NCBI GenBank assembly: GCA_029884035.1
Contig: JAOUIM010000154.1
Coordinates: forward strand, 1-7,877
Source: Aquincola sp.
Lineage (GTDB): Bacteria > Pseudomonadota > Gammaproteobacteria > Burkholderiales > Burkholderiaceae_C
Length of the DNA: 7,877 nt
Reading direction: 5' to 3'
Part shown: in pieces, positions 1-7,877 of the stretch
Position numbering within the stretch: the stretch's first letter is position 1
Layout: every line of letters begins with the position of its first letter
Position numbers and translations under genes: made by a program
Notes under the pieces: model-generated
The model's database searches: none
Told to the model about the DNA's origin: nothing
The model's input: only the letters and a program-made list of their open reading frames with translations

Positions 1-148
1 GGCGAGCTACGAGGCGGGTCGCTCCGACCTGGGGCCCGTGCTGGCGGCGCGCACCCAGGTGCTCGAGACGCGCATGAGGCTGATCGAACTCGAGACGCAG
101 CGGGCCGCGATGCGGGTCCGGCTGGCCACCCTGATTTCGGAGGAGTGA
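1..148 (+). CDS. cusC: TolC-family outer-membrane efflux factor, C-terminal end (CusC-like, truncated by window edge)
   Basis: The reading frame is open from base 2 and stops at TGA 146-148, giving the last 48 residues. They form one amphipathic helix with alternating Leu/Val/Ala and Arg/Glu, including a stretch reading DLGPVLAART and ending RVRLATLISEE. This is the style of the terminal periplasmic helix of TolC/OEP-family channel subunits. The family forms a trimeric outer-membrane and periplasmic tunnel docking onto an adaptor/pump pair. Placement directly before cusB and cusA, with only 4 bases to the cusB start, supports a role as the outer-membrane part of the same copper/silver efflux system. 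The domain call rests on a short tail plus context, so the cusC symbol is an inference from synteny. Confidence 0.72.
   Translation, partial: ASYEAGRSDLGPVLAARTQVLETRMRLIELETQRAAMRVRLATLISEE
139..145 (+). promoter_or_regulatory. Ribosome binding site of cusB
   Basis: GGAGGAG lies 7 bases before the ATG at 153, inside the last codons of the upstream gene. This strong Shine-Dalgarno match fixes the cusB start and implies translational coupling with the outer-membrane factor gene. Confidence 0.75.
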
Positions 149-152
149 GGCA

Positions 153-1679
153 ATGAACGCGACGAACAAGACCGCGATCGCCAGCGTCGTGATGCTGGTG
201 CTCGGGTTGGGCGGAGGATGGTTCCTCTCGCAGTGGCGCACGGGCACGGCCAATGGCGACCACTCGGTGGCCGCACGTGCAGTGGCCCCTGCATCGGCTG
301 CAACCGGCGTGGCGACGGCGGGTGTCGCCGAGCGCAAGGTCCTCTATTGGTACGACCCGATGGTGCCGACGCAGAAGTTCGACAAGCCCGGCAAGTCGCC
401 GTTCATGGAAATGCAACTGGTGCCCAGGTACGCCGACGAAGCCGATGCCGGCGCCAAGCCTGGCGTCAGCGTGAGTGCGCATGCGCAGCAGTCGCTCGGC
501 CTGCGCGTCGCGGTGGCCGACAAGCGTGTGCTTGCGGCGTCGGTCGACGCGGTGGGCACCGTGCTGCTCAACGAACGCGACATCAGCATCGTGCAGTCGC
601 GCACCAGCGGGTTCGTCGAGCGCGTCTACGCGCGCGCGCCGGGTGACGTGATCGCCGCCGGCGCGCCGATCGTCGATCTGCTGGTGCCCGAGTGGCTGGC
701 CGCGCAGCAGGAGTTCCTCGCCGTGCGCGCCACCGGCGATGCCGCGCTCACCGCCGCGGCGCGCCAGCGCCTGGTGCTCCTGGGCATGCCGGGCGCGCTG
801 ATCGACCAGGTCGCGGCCAGTGGCAAGGCGCAGGCGATCCAGACCCTCACCGCCCCCAGTGGCGGACTGATCGCCGAACTGATGGTGCGCCAGGGCATGA
901 CGGTGGGCATGGGCATGACCCTGGCGCGCATCAATGGCCTGGGCACGGTGTGGGTCGAGGCCGCGGTGCCCGAGGCGCTCGCCGCCACGGTGGCACCGGG
1001 CCAGCCGGCCGAGGTGCGGCTGCCGGCCATGCCCGGGCAGGTGATCACCGGCAAGGTGACCGCGGTGCTGCCCGAGGCCAACCGCGACACGCGCACGCTG
1101 CGCGTGCGTGTCGAGCTGCCCAACCCCGGGCTCAAGCTGCGCGCGGGCATGTTCGCGCAGATCGCGCTGCAGGGCCTGCCGCAGCGCGAGGCGGTCACGG
1201 TGCCGGCCGAGTCGGTGGTTCGCACGGGCCGCCGCGCGATCGTGTACCTGCTCGACGCGCCCGGCCGCTATCGCCCGGTGGAGGTCGAGCTCGGCCCCGA
1301 GATCGGCGACCGCATCGTCGTGCGCAAGGGCATCGACGCGGGGCAGCAGGTGGTCGCGTCGGGTCAGTTCCTGATCGACTCGGAGGCCACGCTGCAGGGC
1401 GTGACCGCGCGCGCGGCCGCTGCCGCGAGCGACGCGGCGTCCGCAGCCCCCAAGGAATACGAAGTGCGCGGCGTCGTCAGCGAGGCTGCCGAAGGCGGCG
1501 TGATCACGCTCGACCACGAGCCCGTGCCCGCGCTCAAGTGGCCGGCGATGACGATGCCCTTCCCCTTGGCTCGACCCGACCTTGCCAAGGGGCTGAAATC
1601 CGGCGACAAGGTGCGTTTCACGTTCCGCCAGCAAGGCGACGAGAACGTGATCACCGCGATCGAGAAGGCCAAGCCATGA
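153..1679 (+). CDS. cusB: CusB-type periplasmic adaptor of Cu(I)/Ag(I) RND efflux, with fused C-terminal CusF domain
   Basis: The protein has 508 residues. Residues 8-26 are a hydrophobic N-terminal anchor or signal. Residues 62-94 match the CusB heavy-metal-binding segment (YWYDPM, then FDKPGKSPFMEM). Met70, Met85 and Met87 have the 15 and 2 residue spacing of the three metal-binding Met of E. coli CusB (M21/M36/M38 in mature numbering, from memory). Residues about 125-420 are the HlyD/RND adaptor body: barrel-sandwich halves around GTVLLNERD and IQTLTAPSGG, a short helical hairpin, and beta-barrel and membrane-proximal parts. An Ala-rich linker (about 418-433) leads to residues 434-508, a CusF-type domain with His455, Trp463, Met466 and Met468 in the CusF order and spacing (H, W+8, M+11, M+13), within LKWPAMTMPF. 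At 508 residues it exceeds E. coli CusB by about a CusF domain plus a longer N-terminus. The adaptor links CusA to the outer-membrane channel and passes Cu(I)/Ag(I) to the pump. The stop overlaps the cusA start. The ATG is supported by the GGAGGAG site. Confidence 0.93.
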   Translation: MNATNKTAIASVVMLVLGLGGGWFLSQWRTGTANGDHSVAARAVAPASAATGVATAGVAERKVLYWYDPMVPTQKFDKPGKSPFMEMQLVPRYADEADAGAKPGVSVSAHAQQSLGLRVAVADKRVLAASVDAVGTVLLNERDISIVQSRTSGFVERVYARAPGDVIAAGAPIVDLLVPEWLAAQQEFLAVRATGDAALTAAARQRLVLLGMPGALIDQVAASGKAQAIQTLTAPSGGLIAELMVRQGMTVGMGMTLARINGLGTVWVEAAVPEALAATVAPGQPAEVRLPAMPGQVITGKVTAVLPEANRDTRTLRVRVELPNPGLKLRAGMFAQIALQGLPQREAVTVPAESVVRTGRRAIVYLLDAPGRYRPVEVELGPEIGDRIVVRKGIDAGQQVVASGQFLIDSEATLQGVTARAAAAASDAASAAPKEYEVRGVVSEAAEGGVITLDHEPVPALKWPAMTMPFPLARPDLAKGLKSGDKVRFTFRQQGDENVITAIEKAKP

Positions 1680-4600
1680 TCGCCGCGCTGATCCGCTGGT
1701 CGGTCCACAACCGATTCCTGGTGCTGCTGGCCACGGTGTTCCTGGCGGTGGCTGGGGCATGGGGCGTGCGCACGACACCGGTCGATGCCCTGCCCGACCT
1801 GTCGGACGTGCAGGTGATCATCCGCACCACCCTGCCGGGGCAGGCGCCGCAGATCGTCGAGAACCAGGTCACCTACCCGCTGGCCACGACGATGCTGTCG
1901 GTGCCCGGCGCCAAGGCGGTGCGCGGTTTCTCGTTCTTCGGCGACAGCTTCGTCTACGTGCTGTTCGACGACGGCACCGACATGTATTGGGCGCGTTCGC
2001 GCGTGCTCGAGTACTTGAACCAGGTGCAAGGGCGCCTGCCCGCGGCGGCCCGTGCCTCGCTCGGGCCCGACGCCACCGGTGTGGGCTGGATCTTCCAGTA
2101 CGCCCTGGTGGACAAGTCCGGCCGCAATGACCTGTCGCAGCTGCGCGCGCTGCAGGACTGGTTCCTCAAGTACGAACTGAAGGCCTTGCCCAACGTGGCC
2201 GAGGTGGCCACCGTCGGCGGCATGGTGCGCCAGGTCCAGGTGGTGATGGACCCGCTGAAACTCGCCGGCTACGGCGTGACCTACGGCCAGGTCAGGCAGG
2301 CGCTGCGGATGGGCAACCAGGAGAGCGGCGGCTCGGTGATCGAACTGGCCGAGACCGAGTACATGGTGCGCGCCAGCGGCTACCTGAAGACGCTCGACGA
2401 CTTCCGTGCCGTGCCGCTGGCCAACCGCATGGGGGTGCCGGTGACGCTGGGCCAGGTGGCGACGGTCCAGTACGGACCGGAGATGCGGCGCGGCATCGCC
2501 GAACTCGACGGCGAAGGCGAGGTGACGGGCGGCATCGTCATCCTGCGCTCGGGCAAGAACGCCCAGCACACGATCCATGCGGTCAAGACGCGGCTGGCGG
2601 AACTGCAGAAGAGCCTGCCGCCGGGCGTGCAGATCGTGACCACCTACGACCGCAGCGCGCTGATCGAGCGGGCGATCGAGAATCTCACGAGCAAGCTGAT
2701 CGAGGAGTTCATCGTCGTCGCCGCGGTGTGCGCGATCTTCCTGTGGCACCTGCGCTCCGCGGCGGTGGCGATCATCGCGCTGCCGCTGGGCGTGATGACG
2801 GCCTTCGTCATCATGCGCTGGCAGGGCATCAACGCCAACATCATGTCGCTGGGCGGCATCGCGATCGCGATCGGCGCGATGGTCGACGCCGCGGTGGTGA
2901 TGATCGAGAACGCGCACAAGAAGATCGAGGCTTGGCAGCACGCCCATCCGGGCGAGGCGCTCGAGGGCGGCGCGCGCCGCAACGTGATCGCCGACGCGGC
3001 GGTCGAGGTCGGCCCGGCACTGTTCTTCTCGCTGCTGATCATCACGCTGTCGTTCATCCCCGTGTTCACGCTCGAAGCGCAGGAGGGCCGCCTGTTCGGC
3101 CCGCTGGCGTTCACCAAGACCTACGCGATGGCCGCGGCCGCCGGCCTGTCGGTGACGCTGATCCCGGTGCTGATGGTGGCGTGGATCCGCGGCCGCATCC
3201 CCGACGAACGCAAGAACCCGATCACGCGCGGGCTGATCGCGCTGTACAAGCCACTGCTCGACACGGTGCTGCGCTGGCCCAGAGCGACGCTGGCGGTCGC
3301 CGCCCTCGCGCTGGCCACCACCGCCTGGCCACTCATGCGCCTGGGCGGCGAGTTCCTGCCGACGATCGACGAGGGCGACCTGCTGTACATGCCCTCGGCG
3401 CTGCCGGGCCTGTCGGCACAGAAGGCGACCGAACTGCTGCAGATTACCAACCGCATGATCAAGACGGTGCCCGAGGTCGAGCGCGTGTTCGGCAAGGCCG
3501 GGCGCGCCGAGACCGCCACCGATCCGGCGCCGCTGGAGATGTTCGAGACCACGATCCAGCTCAAGCCGGTGGCGCAGTGGCGCCCGGGCATGACCCCCGA
3601 GAAGATCATCGAGGAGCTCGACCGCGCGGTGCAGGTGCCGGGACTGGCGAACATCTGGGTGCCGCCGATCCGCAACCGCATCGACATGCTGGCCACCGGC
3701 ATCAAGAGCCCGATCGGCGTCAAGGTCAGCGGCAGCGACCTCGCGGCGATCGACCGCGTCGCACTCGCGGTGGAGAAGGTGGCCAAGACGGTGCCCGGCG
3801 TGTCGTCGGCGCTGGCCGAGCGGATCACCGGCGGGCGCTACGTCGACGTCACGATCGACCGCGTGGCCGCAGCGCGCTACGGCCTGAACATCGCCGACGT
3901 GCAGGACATCGTCGCGGGCGCCGTCGGCGGCGAGAACGTCTCCGAGACGGTCGAGGGTCTGGCGCGCTTCCCGATCAACCTGCGCTACCCGCGCGAGTGG
4001 CGCGACTCGCCCGAGAAGCTGGCCGCGCTGCCGATCCTGACGATGATGGGCCAGCAGATCACGCTCGGCACGGTGGCTGCGATCAGCGTCAGCGACGGAC
4101 CGCCGATGTTGAAGAGCGAGAACGCGCGCCCGGCGGGCTGGATCTACGTCGACGTGCGCGGCCGCGACCTGGCCTCGGTGGTGGCCGACCTGCGCGCGGC
4201 CGTGGCGAAGGACGTCCAGCTCGAGCCCGGCATGAGCCTGGCGTACTCGGGCCAGTTCGAGTTCCTCGAGCGCGCCAACGCGCGCCTGAAGATCGTCGTG
4301 CCGGCCACGCTGCTGATCATCTTCGTGCTGCTCTTCCTTACGTTCCGCCGTGTCGACGAGGCGGTGCTCATCATGGGCACCCTGCCCTTCGCGCTGACCG
4401 GCGGCGTGTGGTTCCTCTACCTCATGGGCTACCACCTGTCGGTGGCCACCGGCGTGGGCTTCATCGCGCTGGCTGGTGTGGCGGCCGAGTTCGGCGTCGT
4501 GATGCTGCTGTACCTGAAGCAGGCGCTGAACGAGCGCTTGACCCGCGGTGCCGAATCGACGCCTGAACTGGTGGACGATGCGATCCGTGAAGGCGCCGTG

Positions 4601-4792
4601 CTGCGCGTGCGGCCCAAGGCGATGACCGTGGCGGTGATCCTCGCCGGCCTGGTGCCGATCGTCTGGGGCAGCGGCACCGGCAGCGAGGTGATGAGCCGCA
4701 TCGCCGCGCCGATGCTGGGCGGCATGGTGACGGCGCCGCTGCTGTCGCTGTTCATCGTGCCTGCCGTGTATGCGCTGCTGCGGCGGCGCTAG
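1676..4792 (+). CDS. cusA: CusA-type Cu(I)/Ag(I) efflux RND pump (HME family), complete
   Basis: The protein has 1038 residues (E. coli CusA: 1047). The frame is open upstream to about 692, but the ATG at 1676 overlaps the cusB stop as ATGA, has GAGAAGG at 1662-1668, and gives the canonical start MIAALIRWSV; the longer version would run antisense to sense through cusB. The first membrane helix is about residues 14-31, the second bundle starts near 341 and another near 872, with two large periplasmic loops between, as in RND pumps. Key residues seen: Met572, Met622 and Met671, spaced 50 and 49 like the E. coli copper site M573/M623/M672; Met390, Met402, Met409, Met485, Met500 and Met1006, matching the three transmembrane Met pairs; and Asp404 (GAMVDAA), Glu938 (AAEFGVV) and Lys981 (RVRPKAM), matching the proton relay D405/E939/K984. 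It exports Cu(I)/Ag(I) from periplasm or cytoplasm, driven by protons. One difference is Asn754 where E. coli has Met755, while its partner Met270 is kept. Numbering of E. coli residues is from memory. Confidence 0.96.
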   Translation: MIAALIRWSVHNRFLVLLATVFLAVAGAWGVRTTPVDALPDLSDVQVIIRTTLPGQAPQIVENQVTYPLATTMLSVPGAKAVRGFSFFGDSFVYVLFDDGTDMYWARSRVLEYLNQVQGRLPAAARASLGPDATGVGWIFQYALVDKSGRNDLSQLRALQDWFLKYELKALPNVAEVATVGGMVRQVQVVMDPLKLAGYGVTYGQVRQALRMGNQESGGSVIELAETEYMVRASGYLKTLDDFRAVPLANRMGVPVTLGQVATVQYGPEMRRGIAELDGEGEVTGGIVILRSGKNAQHTIHAVKTRLAELQKSLPPGVQIVTTYDRSALIERAIENLTSKLIEEFIVVAAVCAIFLWHLRSAAVAIIALPLGVMTAFVIMRWQGINANIMSLGGIAIAIGAMVDAAVVMIENAHKKIEAWQHAHPGEALEGGARRNVIADAAVEVGPALFFSLLIITLSFIPVFTLEAQEGRLFGPLAFTKTYAMAAAAGLSVTLIPVLMVAWIRGRIPDERKNPITRGLIALYKPLLDTVLRWPRATLAVAALALATTAWPLMRLGGEFLPTIDEGDLLYMPSALPGLSAQKATELLQITNRMIKTVPEVERVFGKAGRAETATDPAPLEMFETTIQLKPVAQWRPGMTPEKIIEELDRAVQVPGLANIWVPPIRNRIDMLATGIKSPIGVKVSGSDLAAIDRVALAVEKVAKTVPGVSSALAERITGGRYVDVTIDRVAAARYGLNIADVQDIVAGAVGGENVSETVEGLARFPINLRYPREWRDSPEKLAALPILTMMGQQITLGTVAAISVSDGPPMLKSENARPAGWIYVDVRGRDLASVVADLRAAVAKDVQLEPGMSLAYSGQFEFLERANARLKIVVPATLLIIFVLLFLTFRRVDEAVLIMGTLPFALTGGVWFLYLMGYHLSVATGVGFIALAGVAAEFGVVMLLYLKQALNERLTRGAESTPELVDDAIREGAVLRVRPKAMTVAVILAGLVPIVWGSGTGSEVMSRIAAPMLGGMVTAPLLSLFIVPAVYALLRRR

Positions 4793-4922
4793 TACCGGCG
4801 TTCGGCGGCAACTCCTTCACGCTGGACGGCGCGGCACTGGCTCGTTCGCGATCCGCGACGCGTGCGGGTCTGCGCGAGGCACGCACGACGACAGACCGAC
4901 GCGCCCTGCGCGTTGCCGGCCG

Positions 4923-4940
4923 CACGTCGGTGGCGACGTG
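4923..4940. repeat. Perfect inverted repeat (stem-loop)
   Basis: CACGTCG, a 4-base loop GTGG, then CGACGTG: a 7-bp perfect stem 130 bases after the cusA stop. No T-run follows on the + strand, so it is not a classical intrinsic terminator. It could be a 3'-end stabilising or Rho-associated structure of the cus transcript. Confidence 0.45.
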
Positions 4941-4946
4941 GTCGAT

Positions 4947-4961
4947 GTCGCAGTCTGCGAC
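4947..4961. repeat. Perfect inverted repeat (stem-loop)
   Basis: GTCGCA, loop GTC, TGCGAC: a 6-bp stem just 6 bases after the previous stem-loop, so the two would stack as tandem hairpins in the 3' region of the cus transcript. No T-run follows. Confidence 0.4.
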
Positions 4962-4987
4962 GCCGATCAGATCCCCGGCAAAGAGAA

Positions 4988-5026
4988 GGGGACGCCCCCC
5001 GCGACCGATCGCGGCAAGGCGTCCCC
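4988..5026 (-). terminator. Nested stem-loop, probable terminator of the lipoprotein gene
   Basis: The outer 9-bp arms GGGGACGCC (4988-4996) and GGCGTCCCC (5018-5026) are perfect complements. Between them lies a second perfect stem, CCGCGA (4999-5004) and TCGCGG (5009-5014), with loop CCGA. Read on the - strand it begins 26 bases after the lipoprotein stop and is followed by CTTCTCTTTG, a pyrimidine and T-rich tract. This makes it a plausible intrinsic terminator for that strand. On the + strand no T-run follows, so its action on cusA transcripts is less sure. Confidence 0.6.
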
Positions 5027-5052
5027 CGAGCAGCGCTGTATTGCCGGACTGA

Positions 5053-6588
<1,536 letters not shown>

Positions 6589-6594
6589 GCACAT

Positions 6595-6600
6595 CTCCCT
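6595..6600 (-). promoter_or_regulatory. Ribosome binding site of the cytochrome lipoprotein gene
   Basis: On the - strand AGGGAG lies 6 bases before ATG 6588. An alternative in-frame ATG at 6594 directly abuts the site with no spacing, so the 6588 start is preferred. Confidence 0.65.
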
Positions 6601-6750
6601 ATTGATGGTCCCCAGGAACGAGGTGGCCCCGCACGACGACGCGAGGTTGCGGGCACGCACGTCAACGATGTCGGCCCTGCAGGCGCAGATCACGCAGGCC
6701 GGTTCGACACGCGGCGCACGATAGCCGCGAGCTGTGCGAATAACCCATTC

Positions 6751-6775
6751 GTATCCGGAACCTTACTTGTGATAC
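6751..6775. repeat. Spaced inverted repeat GTATC-N15-GATAC, possible operator
   Basis: The 5-base arms at 6751-6755 and 6771-6775 are perfect complements, in the AT-richest part of the gap upstream of the lipoprotein gene. Two GGAAC copies lie 20 bases apart (6757 and 6777) in the same stretch. The site could bind a dimeric regulator, but arms this short occur by chance and no known operator consensus was matched. Confidence 0.2.
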
Positions 6776-6784
6776 GGGAACACC

Positions 6785-6812
6785 GCGTGCGCACACGCCG
6801 CGTTACCCGGCG
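6785..6812 (-). terminator. Overlapping stem-loops after the antiporter gene, weak terminator candidate
   Basis: GCGTG, loop CGCA, CACGC (6785-6798), and CGCCG, 7-base loop, CGGCG (6796-6812) overlap and cannot form together. They lie about 45-70 bases past the antiporter stop on the - strand. No real T-run follows, so an intrinsic terminator is only a possibility. Confidence 0.25.
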
Positions 6813-6856
6813 TTGCCGAATGCGTGCGGTCCTCGGGAGTGAGCGCGCCGCAGGCC

Positions 6857-7877
6857 TCAGCCGCGCATCGGCTCGACCGACGACATGACCTCGCGCTCGT
6901 CGAGTTCGGCCTCGATGATGCGCAGCGTGTCGTCGTTGATCTCGCCGCGGGCGTGCAGCTGGTACAGCCGCTCGCGTTCGGCGCGAATGCCGTGCAGGCG
7001 CAGCTGTCGCGCCGCGGCGATCTGGGCGGCCTTGGTGATCGCCTGCGGCCCGCCCTGCCGCAGGTCGATCTTGCCTTCGTAGCGGTGGATCAGCCCCTGC
7101 GCGAACGTGCGTCCCTCTTCGTCCTCGAGCGCAGCCAGCGAAGGTTCGACCGCAGCGATGCCGGCGCGCGCGATCTCGGCGCGCGCGGCATTCTCTTCGG
7201 GCAGATCGGCGGCCTCGCTTCGCGGATGGAGGCGGCGGATGATCCACGGCAGCGGCACGCCGTTGAGCACCAGCGTGAGGATGATCGTGGTCGCGGCAAG
7301 GAGCACCACGAGCTCGCGCTGCGGGAACGGCCCGCCCGTCGCGGTGACGAGCGGCACCGACAGCGCGGTGGCCAGGGTCACCGATCCGCGCACGCCGGCC
7401 CAGCCGATCAGGAACATGCGCTTCCAGTCGGGGCCGGTGTTCGCGCCGGCCCAGCCCCAGTGCAGCAGGAACCGCACATGCGCCGAGGCCCACACCCAGG
7501 CCAGCCGCATCACCATGAGCAGCAGCCACAGCCCCAGGGCCAAGCCGGCGAGCCATGCCGCCGGGTAATGTCCGACGGCCTCCAGCATGTGGCGCAACTG
7601 CAGGCCCAGCAGCACGAAAACCAGGCCGTTGAGGACCCACGACAGCATGCGCCAGACCTCGCGCGCGTGGCGCCGGCCCTCTGCCGAAAGACCCCTGACC
7701 TCCTTGCCGCCGGCCACCAGCCCTGCCAGCACCACCGCCAGCACCCCCGAGACGTGCAGGGCCTCGGCCACGAGGTAGGCCGCGTACGGGACCAGCACCG
7801 CCAGCAGGGTCTGCAGCACGGGGTCGACGATGCCCAGTGCGATCAGCCGTTCGCGCAGCAGGCGGCCGAGCCGTTCG
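6857..7877 (-). CDS. CPA1-family Na+/H+ antiporter, C-terminal 339 residues (start beyond window edge)
   Basis: The frame is open to the right edge (last complete codon 7874-7876) and ends at TGA 6859-6857. A GTG at 7819 could be taken as a start, but the residues before it (RLIALGIVDPVLQTLL) continue the family sequence, so the gene is simply cut by the window. Hydrophobic helices are seen around LLAVLVPYAAYLVAEAL, VSGVLAVVLAGLVAG, WVLNGLVFVLLGLQL, LALGLWLLLMVMRLAWV and LVVLLAATTIILTLVLNGV. GWAGVRGS at 7382-7405 followed by VTLATALSVP matches the conserved CPA1 helix that carries an essential Arg. The cytoplasmic tail after about 7230 is hydrophilic and helical, with LRLHGIRAERERLYQLHARG and INDDTLRIIEAELDERE, as in YjcE/NhaP-like bacterial antiporters. 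The family exchanges protons for Na+ or K+ across the inner membrane in pH and salt homeostasis. The ion preference cannot be read from this part. Confidence 0.9.
   Translation of the reverse strand, partial: ERLGRLLRERLIALGIVDPVLQTLLAVLVPYAAYLVAEALHVSGVLAVVLAGLVAGGKEVRGLSAEGRRHAREVWRMLSWVLNGLVFVLLGLQLRHMLEAVGHYPAAWLAGLALGLWLLLMVMRLAWVWASAHVRFLLHWGWAGANTGPDWKRMFLIGWAGVRGSVTLATALSVPLVTATGGPFPQRELVVLLAATTIILTLVLNGVPLPWIIRRLHPRSEAADLPEENAARAEIARAGIAAVEPSLAALEDEEGRTFAQGLIHRYEGKIDLRQGGPQAITKAAQIAAARQLRLHGIRAERERLYQLHARGEINDDTLRIIEAELDEREVMSSVEPMRG

Larger units (their letters stand above)
4793..5052. other. Convergent intergenic region with several stem-loops, no gene seen
   Basis: This stretch separates the stop of cusA (+) from the stop of the lipoprotein gene (-). 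Frames are open here only because of the high GC content; none has a convincing ribosome site or a recognisable protein. It holds perfect inverted repeats at 4846-4858 (TCGCG, 3-base loop), 4923-4940, 4947-4961, and a nested stem-loop at 4988-5026. Both transcription units presumably end here. Confidence 0.7.
6589..6856. other. Intergenic region between antiporter and lipoprotein genes
   Basis: This is the 268-base gap between two - strand genes, so it should contain the end of the antiporter transcript and probably a promoter for the lipoprotein gene. The lipoprotein frame remains open up to 6693, but the upstream part lacks a signal peptide and a ribosome site. The least GC-rich stretch is about 6739-6778 and contains a short inverted repeat. 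No clear -35/-10 pair could be set on the - strand. Hairpin-forming sequences lie at 6785-6798 and 6796-6812. Confidence 0.55.

Noticed and set aside
692..1675. Upstream extension of the cusA frame, giving a 1366-residue protein
   Set aside because: This part overlaps the well-supported cusB in another frame, is Arg/Gly/Ala-rich like a shadow frame, and the ATG at 1676 starts the canonical CusA N-terminus with an ATGA overlap.
3884..3886. Leu737 where E. coli CusA has Met, first considered as loss of a copper-site Met
   Set aside because: Residue counting shows the three-Met site is at 572, 622 and 671, all Met here; position 737 is not part of it.
1364..4435. 1023-residue open frame on the - strand opposite cusA
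   Set aside because: Rich in His, Arg, Asp and Gln with no domains or membrane segments; it is the antisense mirror of a high-GC gene with strong third-position bias.
6660..6665. TTGACG on the - strand as a -35 element for the lipoprotein gene
   Set aside because: No acceptable -10 hexamer lies 16-18 bases downstream; the sequence there is GC-rich.
6690..7640. 316-residue frame on the - strand overlapping the antiporter gene
   Set aside because: Arg/Ala/Gly-rich shadow of the antiporter, which has clear membrane helices and conserved motifs in its own frame.

Overview
The window is high-GC proteobacterial DNA; the protein types and codon choice suggest a betaproteobacterium of the Burkholderiales kind, but nothing here fixes a species. 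It carries two gene blocks that converge on a hairpin-rich gap at about 4793-5052.

Left block, + strand (1-4792): the 3' end of a TolC-family outer-membrane factor (cusC-like), a periplasmic adaptor (cusB) and an RND pump (cusA). They are packed as an operon, with 4 bases between the first two genes and an ATGA overlap between the last two. The metal-site residues known from the E. coli Cu(I)/Ag(I) efflux system can be found at the expected spacings: three Met in the CusB N-terminus, a CusF-type His/Trp/Met/Met domain fused to the CusB C-terminus, and the three-Met periplasmic site plus three transmembrane Met pairs and the D/E/K proton relay in CusA. The block is therefore a copper/silver efflux system in which the metallochaperone is built into the adaptor. 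One periplasmic Met pair of the E. coli relay is not conserved (Met to Asn).

Right block, - strand (5053-7877): a truncated CPA1-type Na+/H+ antiporter entering from the right edge, a 268-base gap, and then a multidomain lipoprotein of 511 residues. The lipoprotein has a lipobox-type signal, a beta-rich region interrupted by a long Ala/Gln/Leu-rich helical segment, a run of 7 Pro followed by 34 Ser-Pro dipeptides, a small four-cysteine module, a second poly-Pro spacer and a C-terminal monoheme cytochrome c domain (CTGCH). It looks like a heme domain held away from a membrane anchor by a long rigid stalk. The stalk is encoded by a pure hexanucleotide tandem repeat whose length could change without breaking the frame. 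This is the most unusual object in the window; I cannot assign it a function.

No tRNA, rRNA, CRISPR array, insertion sequence or attachment site was recognised.
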